NCBI GenBank assembly: GCA_033030425.1
Contig: JAUFSD010000003.1
Span: 3,279,276 to 3,343,275 of the forward strand
Direction of reading: 5' to 3'
Length of the DNA: 64,000 bases
From: Verpa conica
Taxonomy: Eukaryota > Ascomycota > Pezizomycetes > Pezizales > Morchellaceae
Translations under genes and position numbers: made by a program
The notes under the pieces: model-generated
The model's database searches: none
Told to the model about the DNA's origin: nothing
The model's input: only the letters and a program-made list of their open reading frames with translations
Shown: in pieces, positions 23,827 to 35,576 of the stretch
Position numbering within the stretch: the stretch's first letter is position 1
How the letters are laid out: each line of letters opens with the position of its first letter

Positions 23827-25081
23827 TGATCTAGAAAGTTTTAGGGACAAGTCGCGTTGGGGTGCTGTGGGTACTGAACCTCCATATGTGCGAGAGCGGG
23901 TGATATTATAGACTACTACTGCCATGTAACCCCGCAGTAGAGAGGTAACTATATGCACCCGATCACCTTATCCAAGGGGTAATGAGAGCTAGGTGTATCT
24001 ATACATCTTTAAAGGGGCCCGCTAATGGCAATGTGTAGCGACTTCCACTAAAATGTGAAATTTTAAGTAGAGAATAGGATTCCATATATTGACTATAGTT
24101 TATTTGAATCTAGTTGGAGGTTGTTAGACGGGTTTTAGCAAAGTTTCTTTGGCTCGCGGGCCGTACACAGGCCAATAGGGTGTGAAAATGCTTCGGTCAG
24201 TTCGGCAAGATCTAGGCTCAGGATGTGATATCATAGAAACTGAAATGGCGCATCTCGGCGCTATGGCGAGATAACCCGAGGATAGCCTTTACTAGTAAAG
24301 ATTATTGTCTTTCCCTGAAGTAGCAAACCCAGTATCTTCTTAGTTAGCTTTACACTTACGTTTTCACATCCTTCCTGCCTGTCCGGAAAGGTAATTCGGT
24401 GGAAGGGAGTAACCTTCGTAATTTTACGCCTGGCTATAGGATTTAATAAATGAGCTGTGTGGGAATATGGTTCAAGGTTATGGTATGGATATCTACATAG
24501 TGTTTTACGCAATGAGTCAACTATGTATTTCACCTAGTGTAGCCTGTTAGGCGAATCACTGATAAGTAATCTCGTAGGGACTTTTACCGATTCTGTTTCT
24601 AATCTAGCCATAGGCATAGGCGGGGTAATCTATATCTACATTAGAGGAGTAGGTGACTGGAGTAACCAATGAAGTCATACCCCAGGAGGTGAAAACTGCT
24701 AAGCTAGAATAGGGTGGTACATATAAGTGTATAAGGAGACAATTCGGAATGTCTAATAATGATAATGTATCCTAACTGTGCCTCTACACAGTTATACCGG
24801 GGGTAAATATCTTATACCTTGACGGCGGTGGGGAATCTTGGCCTCCCCCTGTAAATTTGTACATATAGCCAATGTAGAGATGAAAGAACGGTTATACCAC
24901 ACCTGCAAGGTGATTTGATTTATTTAGGTAATCCAATCGACTCACACCCAGGGTTTATGAAATGGAAAAAGTGCGGGGGAATAAGCAGTGTTTTTTATCT
25001 ATTTACTTGACACCAGCTTTCGACTTCAACTGTGGACTGATCGCTATCACCGGCTGGAACCACGAGAATTATTATTAAGAA
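23827..25081. other. intergenic between divergent AKR and kinase genes
   Basis: Divergent promoter region of about 1.25 kb. The minus-strand frame of the AKR extends open upstream to 23958, but the conserved AKR start is at 23826. No other gene was recognised. Confidence 0.5.
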
Positions 25082-26362
25082 ATGCCTGGAATCTCTGGAG
25101 ATACAAACGAAAACGGACCTAGCTTGGAAGACGTCATTCCCGATATAGGCCAGACTGTTCAAATAGACCAAGCTGTTCTGGATGGTGGGATCTATCCCAT
25201 AGCCTCAATTAAGATGTATTAATGGCTAATGAGATTATTGGATACAACCCCAGCGTTTCCACCAGGAACCCGTATACTGAGCGCCAGCAGTTATGGCACT
25301 TCTTTATGGACGAGAACTGCGAAAGTTGTCACCTCTCTGCCAGACGGGACTACCAAAGACTACTTTCTCAAGGTTATTACCTGAAATATAGTACTGTGAG
25401 GGGTTGTATAAGCTTGGAGCTAACGAAAGGCCAATAACACAGTGTGCAACCGGAGATAATGGCAAGGTGATGATGAATGGGGAGTTTGAGTCTATGAAAG
25501 CGATATATTCGGTTTTGCCTACGTTTTGTCCAAAGCCCTTTACCTGGGGAACCTACAAAGAGAGCCCATCAACCTACTTCTTCCTCTGTGATTTCCACGA
25601 AATGGGCCAGTCGCCGCCCGAGCCAGTGGAGTTCTGTGCTACCTTGGCCAAGCTCCATAAAATGGGGAACTCACCCAACGGTAAATTTGGTTTCCACATA
25701 ACCACATGCAACGGCTCCGTTCCACAAGACAATTCATGGGCGGACACTTGGGAGGAGTTCTTTACGGCTGGGCTTCGGCATATGCTGAAGTTGGATGAGG
25801 AAGTCAACGGGCATAGCGACAGACTCCAGGAACTATCAAAGCCGATTTTTGAGACCGTTATACCGAGATTGCTAAGGCCGTTGGAGTCGGATGGTAGAAA
25901 AGTCAAGCCTTGCCTTATCCATGGAGATTTGTGGTTTGGGAACGCTGCAGCAGTTGTGGAAACTGGAAAGCCCATGGTGTATGATGCGTGTGCTTTCTAT
26001 GGCCACAACGAGTACGAAAAAGGGAATTGGGTAGCCACTCGCAATAGGTTTGATAGGAGATATTTCCGGAACTACACAAAACATTTCCCAATCTCGGAGC
26101 CTGAAGAGGACTACGACGATCGGATTGGTCTTTATTCAACGTACGCTAGCACTCCACCTCCATGAATACTCTAGAAATCACTAATACATTAGGACTTCCA
26201 TAGGCGGTTCAACTTGCACGCGTCCATCTTGTTTCCTGGTTCTTCTAAATTCCGCAATATGTAAGTGGGTTGTGTTTAGGTGGCATACAGTGGGCTCTGG
26301 GCTGACGATTGAGTAGGGTAATTACTGAGATGGAGCGGCTGGTCACGAAGTTTGCTACATAG
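25082..26362 (+). CDS. fructosamine/ketosamine-3-kinase family protein
   Basis: Five exons join in frame: 25082-25184, 25254-25372, 25443-26140, 26204-26260 and 26317-26362, giving 340 residues, within the family range. The start is MPGISGDTNENG. Then come AFPPGTRILSASSYGTSLWTR, the glycine-rich/N-lobe segment, and NGEFESMKAIYSVLPTFCPK. The catalytic loop is HGDLWFGN (H234, D236), with metal-binding D255 in MVYDACAFYGHNEYE. The C terminus is RFNLHASILFPGSSKFRNM...EMERLVTKFAT. The family (aminoglycoside-phosphotransferase fold) phosphorylates protein-bound ketosamines, which destabilises them, so a cytosolic protein-repair role is the standard inference. Splice introns have good branch sites (GCTAACG before 25443). 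No defect was seen. Confidence 0.9.
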
Positions 26363-27052
26363 TTGAGCATGTAAGATAGAAGAGACTTAATGAGCACGAT
26401 TTTCTTTTTCCATGTGTGAATAGGCAATGAGAATTCAGCCGCCTTCTTTTGTATGGGGGCGGTTGTAAGTCCCGGCTTCAGGCATCCCACTACCGGGCAC
26501 AGCGGCTCGGGCCGTGAGCCACCATGGAATAAGTAAAAAAATAAATAGACGCTGGGGTATGGTGAGACAAGTCTTATCATGCATATCAGTTATGGCCATG
26601 GGGTAACATATAGCCGCACCCTGTATATCGGATGCTCAGAACTGGTACAGGATAGCCATGATATATGAGAACAGGCAGATTGGAAATGCACCGGTGTACT
26701 GTGATAATCCTTATTACTGCAGAAAGTCCACCGTGCGCGTCACACTACTGGGGGGAATCTTGGGTATCCAGTAGCACTTTGACTAGATAGGTTAGAGTTA
26801 GAACTTGACAGATGTCGGGCATTCCCCAAAAAGAACCGGGGATACCTTTTGACTCCGACTGTGCTTTTTCAGAGCGAATATATCTGCAACACTGTGGTGT
26901 GCGCCGGGGAAGCGCCCCGCCCACGGCCCCGTCACCGGACTCGCTTGTTGGTGGTTCACATCCAGGTGTGAAGAGCCTCTAAACGGTCAGCATACCCACT
27001 TCTCGATCCTCCGCAAATACTTGGAACTCTCTGGTCAAGCCTTGGAACTGTC
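26363..27052. other. intergenic, upstream of the NLR gene
   Basis: About 0.7 kb. It includes a GC-rich patch at 26900-26960 (GCGCCCCGCCC-like) that could be promoter sequence for the NLR. No coding signal was recognised. Confidence 0.45.
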
Positions 27053-30000
27053 ATGATGATAAAATCTGTGAGTAGAATCTTTAGTATGCTGGCTTTATAG
27101 ATTAACACGTACTGACTTCTCTTCTAGTTCAAGGAAAAGCTCCTGGTCCGTCGGCGCAAAAGCAGCTCTTTGGCAGAACCCTCTTCTACGCTTTTAAGCC
27201 GTTGGGCTACTCCGGTGCCTCAAAACCACAACCGGCAAACAGGGGATCAAGTAGCGTCCCTCCCGGTAGTAACTGATCCTCTTGGTCTCAGTCTCATCGT
27301 GGATCCCGAGGACCCTGTGGTTGACATCATCTTCGTACACGGCCTAGGCGGCACTTCCCGTAGTACCTGGAGCAAGGATAAGAATCCTGCTCTTTTTTGG
27401 CCAAAGGAGTGGCTTCCAGAAGACCTTCCACGGGCGCGGATTCATTCATATGGGTATAATTCAAACTTTGGCTCGACAAAAAGCAGCATTTCGGGTATCT
27501 TGGACTTTGCTAAGCAGTTGCTCTTTGATATCGGGTATGAACCATGCAACTTTGGAAAGGTAAATAAAACCTAATGATTATTTTGGATAAGAACTACGAG
27601 ATACTAACCTCTATGTTAGTATCCTATCATTTTTGTGGCCCACTCAATGGGTGGCTTAGTGGTAAAAAAGGTACTCGGAAGTTCCTGCTATGTTGGAGCT
27701 CTTCTATGGATCCAGAGGACTACAATCTGACAGCTTTGATAGGTATATACCCTTGCAAAACAAGACTCTCAATACGAAACAATTTTTTCAAAGTTCTTCG
27801 GGGTTGTATTCTTGGCCACTCCACACAGAGGCTCGAATTTCGCTCAGACATTGCAAAATATGCTTCGGGTTTCACCAAACCACTCGCCGAAAGGGTATCT
27901 AGAAGATCTTGTAAAGAATTCGGTAACACTACAGGGGATAAACGAAGATTTTCGCCATGTTGCACGTGATTTCAGGCTTGTTTCCTTTTATGAAAGTTTG
28001 AAAACTCATGTTGGTGTTACAGCCATTGTAAGTATCCTTTCTATACACTGTGATCTGTAAAACTTAAGATTAACACTCTCCAAATACAGACGGTTGTTGA
28101 AAAGGATTCCGCGACCCTGGGGTATACCGGAGAGGACAGTGCATCTCTGAATGCTGACCACCATACGGTTTGCAAGTACTCAGGGCCCAGCGATCCCAAC
28201 TATGTTTCTGTCAGAAATGTCCTTAAGAGACTTGTACAAGACTGCCAAGAGCAAGGCAATACTCAAGCCTCAAACATCCGGTGCAATAGAGGCTAACATA
28301 TATCCCTAGTCTCACACTCGAGGACCGAGAACTACCGAAATCAGATGGAGGCCATCTACAAGCTCTTTGCTTACCGCGAATCAACAGAAGATGAATTGTT
28401 ATCGAACCAGCATATTCGGTTGCCAGGATCCTGTGAATGGATAGAGCAGAAAGATTATTTTAAGGAGTGGTTAGATGATGGTCCTAAGAATACAGGATTG
28501 TTATGGTTGACTGGTCTTCCAGCCTCGGGAAAGTCAGTCCTATCGGCATACATCGTCGATTATATTCAGAGGCAAGGGAAACATTGTCAATACTTCTTTT
28601 TTCATTTTGGAGCCTCAAATATGCATACTTCGGGGTCATTGTTACGGTCACTTGCGATTCAGCTAGCGGAGGGCTACGAACCTGTGCGGACGAGCCTTGT
28701 GACGTTATATAATGAAGGTATCCGCCTAGGAAATGCAGAAGCCAGAATGATCTGGCAAAAGGTGTTTATAGCTACAATATTCCGGATACAGTTTCCATGG
28801 CCCCTTTACTGGATCATCGATGCTCTTGATGAGTCCGAATCATCACCTTCGATTGTTCAGATGCTTGGAAACGTCCAAAGCGCCTCATCAGCTCTAAGGA
28901 TCCTTGTTATGAGTCGGCACACGGATTCTCTTGCGAAGGAATTTGATCGGCTTCCTATCCCCGTTGTTGTCAGATCCATCAGCGTTGAGGATACCTTGCC
29001 GGATATCAAGTCTTTTGTAGCTAGTGTGGTAGGCGATCTCCCGGGGAACGAAGAAACAAGACAAGGGATTATTAAGAAGGTCCTGGAGAAGTCAGCTGGG
29101 TGCTTTTTATGGGTGCGCCTTGCAATTGAGGAAGTCAAGGATGTGCATACACAAGCTGGTATCGAAGCAGCACTCCTCGAAATCCCTGCAGAAATGGATA
29201 CGCTCTACCAACGTGCTTTCGACGCAATTTCCAGGCTCAATCCACACAACAGAGCCCTAGCCAAGGAGATCATAAGATGGACGATCTGTTCAGTCCGGCC
29301 TTTGACTCTTGAGGAACTTGAGTGTGCGTTACTACCTTCTGTTGGAAAGCTCCTGGATATCGAAAGGGCAATTTCCCGGACATGCACGAGCAGCTTAGTT
29401 ATTGTCGACCACAGGCATCGAGTTCTTCCAGTGCATCAGACGGTCCGCGATTTCCTTCTTAAAAATACCCATTTAGAGTTCGGAATTGTAAAGCCGCGCG
29501 ATCACGAAATACTTGCCCGCACTTGCCTAGACTTTCTCAATAAAAACTCTTCAGGCCCAATCTTGCAACGGTCACAAACAAAAGATCTAAAGAATTATGC
29601 AACATACTCCTGGTCCGATCATCTGAGGTTGGCGACTGCAGATTCCGAAAAGCTTCTAGATAGCTTAGTCTTGTTTTTGCAAAAGAATATCCTCTCATGG
29701 ATTGCCTTCGTTTCGTCCTCACAGAATCTCCACACTCTTACTCGAACAGCACAGAATATGAAAGCGTTCCTAGAGCGCCGGGCAAAACTACCAACACCTA
29801 CAACAGTATTGCGGAAGTCAGACTCTGGGCTTGTAGAACTGTGGGCCATAGACCTGATTCGACTCGTAACAAAGTTTGGCAACCGCCTAATCGAAACGCC
29901 TTCTGTAATTTTCAGACTCCTCCCCCCACTCTGCCCAAAGCAAACAATCATCTATCGGCAACATGGGTCTTCGAATAAAGATTTCTCCGTTTCAGGGATT

Positions 30001-32049
30001 TCGACGCTGACGTGGAATGACTGCATCTCTCGAATCCCCATGGGTCAAATGGTTACAGCTATTGCGGCCGGAGATGTGTATTTTGCTGTGTCCCTCAATT
30101 CCGGCACGATCATCATCTTAAATACCTCGACATTTCAGGAATCGAGACGCTTGGAACATTCGGAGACTATCTCGAATCTCCAGTTCAATAGTACGAGTGA
30201 TAAACTAGTTTCAGGGGGGGCATCTAGTGTGAAAGTTTGGGATGTAGCTACCGGCCGTCAGACACATGTGTTTAACCCAGGCCACAAAGTGATCTCAGTT
30301 GCGTTTACAATCAAGGGCGCATCAGTGTCTGTGCTTGCAGCCTGTTGCAATAATACCGTCAAGACCTGGGACTTATTGACGGGTTGTGAGGTTGACCACT
30401 TCCGGTGGACAGAAACAGAATCACCTGGTCGGTATCACGGATTCCCCATTGCCTTGGCGTTACACGCTGAATATGGCCAAATGGCTGTCTCGTATAGAGG
30501 CTTTCCAGTCAGCCTCTGGGATATCGAATCCAAAAGATTGATTGGACAAGTAGTCCGGAGAACCCGATCAGGCAGAGGCAACGCGGTCATTCAGGATACA
30601 GCTTTTTGCCTTGATTTCAACAGAGCCACAGGCCATCTCGTGCTTGGTTATTCTGACGGCACCATGCTGACCTGGAACCCAATAACGGGCGAGCAGAAAG
30701 AATGCGACGCAGAAGCTCAAACAATTTCATGTAGCGACGATGGTGCGACTATTGCAACTGGAGATTCCGATGGGAATATAAAAATCTGGGGTTTTGCCAC
30801 GCTCGAGCTTATTCATCATATACGTACATATGATGATCCTGTAGAGCATATATCATTTAGTCCGAATGGGTTAAGGATTTACGATATAAGGGGTACAGAC
30901 TGCAGCGCATGGGAACCTGATGCTCTGGTCCGGCCAACAAAACCAGACGATGACCAAAGTTCTTTTGGTCCGGTATCGGCCGAGTTTACAGATGCCACTG
31001 CCATCGTGAAGCTACCAATACGAAGCCTGGTTTGTGATACCCGTGGGGAATTCTGTGCCTATGGAAGGGAGGATGGATGCGTATACCTGGCTAGCGCGAA
31101 AACTGGTGACGATATCCAGAAGATTTACAGTCATGCGAGTACTGTGTCGATAGTGGCACATATCTGGAGCGCTTCTGGCAGTCTAATGGCTACCGCGGAT
31201 GACTCCCGGAGGTTCATTCTTCGGAAGCTCATCCAGGAACCCAATAGTACTGGTTCAATCACCTGGAAAAGCACCCTATTGATTGACTCACGGACCAACA
31301 ATAGTATTCAGCAGTTGCTCTTCAGCCCCGACGAACAAATTTTATTTATATTTACGGCAAGCGATAGCTGCGAAGTTTGGTCAATATCTGGCGACAAATT
31401 AAGGACGGTGACCTTCGATGTGGGTTGCCAGCTAGGGGAATGGACAAACTTTCCGACCGACCCCTCAAAACTTCTTTATCTGGGTGATAAAGTATACTTG
31501 CTCAACAGTGAGACCTCGGAGGTGAACTACCTACTACCCGAAAGCTTTGACCTCAGAAGCTCTGGAGATTCCAGCCGACTATCCTCCTTAGAGCTTGAAT
31601 ACCGTAATTCGCACGTTACGAAAATACTACCATATTTAGGTGGGAATTTAATGCTGGTTGAGGTTTTGCCAAGGGTTTATGCACCCGGAAGCGCGTCTGT
31701 AATGTTGTGGGACTCGGCACGGGTGACCGAGCCACCTCGACCTATTATTCGGGGTGCTGAGGCTTTAATTGGTGTCCATGGAACAAAGGTTGTATTCCTA
31801 GATAAGTATCTATGGGTATGTAGTTGGGACCACGATAATCCGACTGAAACCGAAAGACATTTTTTCCTACCCCAGGACTGGGTGAGTGGAAACGAAGCAC
31901 AACGGTGTAATCTAGCGCAGGGAAATCTCATTTTTGTGACTGGTGGGGAACTTGCAGTAGTTAAGGGTGGGCTGCTATTGAGGCAGCAATCGGAGGTACT
32001 CGCAAGGCCGGTGATTGATCTGCCAATTGTTACTGTTGATACGTATTAG
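27053..32049 (+). CDS. NLR-type protein: SesB-like hydrolase + NACHT + WD40 repeats
   Basis: Six exons join in frame: 27053-27067, 27128-27559, 27620-27670, 27743-28027, 28090-28255 and 28310-32049; 1562 residues. The N-terminal alpha/beta-hydrolase has FVHGLGG (about 76-80), the nucleophile elbow AHSMGG (S158), FLATPHRGS and a catalytic His in DHHTVCKYSGPSDP (H285/H286). A linker with CEWI precedes NACHT, with Walker A GLPASGKS (about 385-392) and Walker B YWIIDALDE (about 482-490). From about residue 890 there are diverged WD40 blades (VKVWDVATG, VKTWDLLTG, VSLWDIESK, IKIWGFATLE). The stop TAA at 28284 falls in a predicted GC-AG intron (28256-28309) with branch GCTAAC; skipping it keeps frame. 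Fungal NLRs of this layout act in nonself recognition and regulated cell death; function here is inferred from architecture. Blades are not near-identical, unlike fast-evolving NWD alleles. Confidence 0.92.
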
Positions 32050-33894
32050 GGGGTTAGTAGTCCTTAGGTCAGATCCTCTCGAGCTCCTATTCATATTCTC
32101 TTAATCACTGTTTTTGCCCTTTCCCAGAGATGGATGGGTATTCTTATTCTTGTAGATTTATTTCAGCTTTTTTTCTCGCCCCTATTTAGTACACTGGACA
32201 GATACATAAGCTATAAAAGTTGTTTTAGTGAGGTCCTTGCCTTTCTTTTTTATTACATTCGCTTAATTAAAATTTATTATTTTTCATATATAGTTATTCT
32301 TAAAAACTCTTTCATTCTTAGTTGGTAGTATAGTAATTAGCCATGCATATAATACGACCGGTTACGGCATAGTTTACGAGCGAAGCTATGATGAAGTGAG
32401 ATAGATAAATACAGAACGAGGGGATTACAAAAAGCGGGTGATATTCTGTGGTTCGGCTATTCCGAATACGTTTGATGGATTCTCGTGAAGTTAGTTTGGC
32501 TCAGTCTACACTCAGCCTACATCAACATCTATCAAATACATGTATCGCGCATCACGTTATGATATCAAATCTCCCTATCACTGTCTCTCCACTGCTGAAG
32601 TATGGGGTGAGTAGGGGTCTATCATCACCGGTATCCCAAATTTCTGGAAAACACGATACCCCCGCTTCCCCGAAACACCACGCCAGATAATCAAGTACGC
32701 ATGTATGTACTGGTACTGGAATACATAACCTGGGTCTAAATGATTGATAAGCAGGTGACCTAATGTGAGTTGGAAGTAGGTATACTCCCTAATTAACTGG
32801 TCCTCATCTGCAGACACTAGCTATGGTTAAAGAGTCCTCTACATATTAATTACACTATAGGGATACGTAGTTAGGCGGAAAATTAGGAAGGATATTCTTA
32901 TCTAAAGAATAGCTAATCTAGCCAAGATGATCTAAGGTGGAAATGCTGCTTCTAGAACTGCTCATATCTATAAATAATATCATTGTAGGGGGATTATAAT
33001 TTACAGTATATATACCTAGATCTTTTAACCACTCGACCGTGTTATCACTTAAAACTCGAGACCGAGTTGGGGAAGGTCACTCTATAGAGGAAATGGCTAC
33101 CATTGGGGTCTCCCATTATATGATCATTTTTGCCTGGTAAATCCCTACGCTTATTATTATATACAAAGCTCGTTGTTTCCCCCGTAGTGATCCGCCGAAT
33201 CTCACGCCAGGGTAAGGAACGTATGTCGCTAAGACAGTCACAACCACAGCATAACATCACCGTATTTCACGACCGATGATATGTTCTCTATGTGTATCAA
33301 ACTGTGTACAGTGTCATATCTATACCTTGTTCCTCCAATGGAGTTATCCGTCACCTGGACGCGTGGAAGATACCCTACCCGCTGTCAATTAATTGATTTG
33401 ATGAAGGGCTTGCACCCGTTCCGGACGGTGTTGCGGCTCTGCGTGAGTGAGGCTCTGCGCATCGAATGGGGTATAGTAACACACCAAGGGTGTCATTTGG
33501 TGCGTAGTGCTTAGTCATGGTGGGGTATTATGGTTGACTTCTCTTTTAGTTAGTCCGCTGTGGCGCAGCGCTAGCTGAAGAGGCTAGTGATGTAGATAAA
33601 TAGCTCAGTGACCCACAGGTCACAATCAATGTCATCATCCTCGTTTCATGACACCTTTGATTGGTAGATCACCAGTCAAGAGAACACAGAGCAGCCTACA
33701 CCGCCTATGAAAGGCTCAAGATAGTGTTTATCTTAGGGATTAGGGATATATGTGCGTAGAGGACGTTGAAGCATTTCTTTAAAGTTTCTCATAGTCTTCT
33801 AAGCTACTGAAGACACTCAATTCATCTAGTTTTACTTTTATAAACACCGTTGTAGATGCTTCCTAAATATATAGATAGCTGGTGAGGGTCACTG
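32050..33894. other. intergenic, no gene recognised
   Basis: AT-rich flank of the NLR. Short minus-strand frames at 32578-32817 and 33045-33260 and a plus frame at 33281-33514 have no recognisable homology. I cannot support a gene. Confidence 0.45.
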
Positions 33895-34023
33895 GCATCC
33901 TATAACTCGGTGAAGAATGCTGCACCCAATGTAGCGGTGGCTTCCTACGCAACAGATTTCAGGCTGGCTGATAAAAAAATCTTGAGATTTGGGGGTGGGC
34001 AGCTTCGCTGGACTATGGGATAA
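33895..34023. repeat. MITE-like inverted-repeat element, copy 2
   Basis: Diverged copy of the element at 2863-3008. The left end (ATCCTATAACTCGGTGAAGA, then ATGCTGC) and right end (GGGCAGCTTCGCTGGACTAT, then GGGATAA) match the inverted ends of copy 1. The internal sequence is shorter and differs. Confidence 0.65.
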
Positions 34024-35576
34024 CTAACATGTCTTTATTCGCTATGTCAAATGATTCAGGAAGGTATCTAATAGGAGGGTTTAGGGTTTCCTTTTTTGGA
34101 GCACATATCTCTCTATCTCTCTTAGATGGTTCAATTAAGATAATAGGCTGCGGTCTATGGCTTTTCCGTGGAGGCGATTCACCTCCTGAACGCACATGTT
34201 ACTGAATAAACTATTGCTGCAACGCGTATCTCTTTGATGAGGGGAGGTGGTGTCTATGGTAGGTTAAGAGTGCACTACTCCTATGTACTTATGTCCAGGT
34301 TTTTGTAGAGAGACATGTTAAAGGAAACTTAGACCCCTACGGAACGGTGGCACACACTAGGTACGGGCCGGGCCGCATGGGAACATGGGCGGTAACACAT
34401 ACTTATGTTTAACCGTGATCGGTGAGCTGTGCGGGGTGCTGGGGTAGACCGTGGCTACCCGGGTATGATTTAAGTTCCAGGCTCTGACAGGGTCTCCGAT
34501 CGCGGTAGATCTGATATCCCATGCGCATCGACTACCCTCCTCTACACGCAGGATTTGGCAAGAAATAACCTTCTCCGTAGATAGCCCCTGTATGCAGTAC
34601 TTTAAGGAATGTCTTACTATAGACCAACAAAAGCACAGCTAATGCCAAGAACTACACAGCCTGGTATCAAGATACCGTGGGTCCAATGGGGGCCTCAATA
34701 TTAATTCTGGCTCCTGAAAATATTAATACACTCTCTATCCTCACATGTCTCAAAGCGCTACATAGGAGAGCACATTATAGAATTTCTCTGCGTGGGGGTT
34801 GGCTACGGGGGTTAATCGCTTGGCTCTTGAATGATTTTCCACTTGGATAGGGGCTGGTATGTAACCAGAGATATAAAAAATAACCTCCTAAAGCTAGGGG
34901 ATAAGACAAACGCTTGATGAAGGTCTATTCATGTAGGTCGCGGGAAGCATACAAGCATTAAAGTCGGACCCTGGGGTCCTTTGTTTAAATAGTGTCACTC
35001 ACTCCAGCCAGGTTACATATCTTATGTGTAGTATGTTATCCGAGTACTCCGTAGGAGGTTAGTGCCATAAAAGTTGAAAATACTTTATACATACTTCTAT
35101 CTACTTATACAGATGAGAATAACTGCATTTTTATTTTTGATATACGTTAGTATGAGTGTAGACTTACCACCATGGGAAGAATTCTTGGTCTTAAAACACT
35201 ACTCTAAGTTATCAATCTTAACATCCTCTGTTACCGCCAGCTATAGAGATAATACTTTGGATAACCCATTGTCTCATACTACAGTATAATACAGTTAGTG
35301 TCAGTGTTACTCATATAAACCTCTGTATGATATTGGGTCTTGGGTGGGGTTTCTGTTTCAAATCCATAGACGGCAAGAATTTAATTTGGGTTTTTCCTTT
35401 TTCCTTTTTCATGTTCCACATCTCCTATAATGACTAGAGCAATATCTTAGTTAAGTAGGGGCTACGATCACACTTCAATTATCAAGTACTCTTCGGCAAC
35501 TCTGGTACCGTATCGCCAACCCACTGTCATTCCAGCAATCAATTCGAAATCATATTTTCCTGTGAGTTTAGTACAG
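34024..35576. other. intergenic, no gene recognised
   Basis: Mixed composition with a G/C-rich patch near 34350-34470. A 71-codon hydrophobic frame at 35074-35289 is too weak to call. Confidence 0.45.

Noticed and set aside
33540..33640. tRNA-like words (TGTGGCGCAGCGCTAGCT, CCCACAGGTCACAATC)
   Set aside because: I could not build an acceptor stem or a proper T arm; no cloverleaf.
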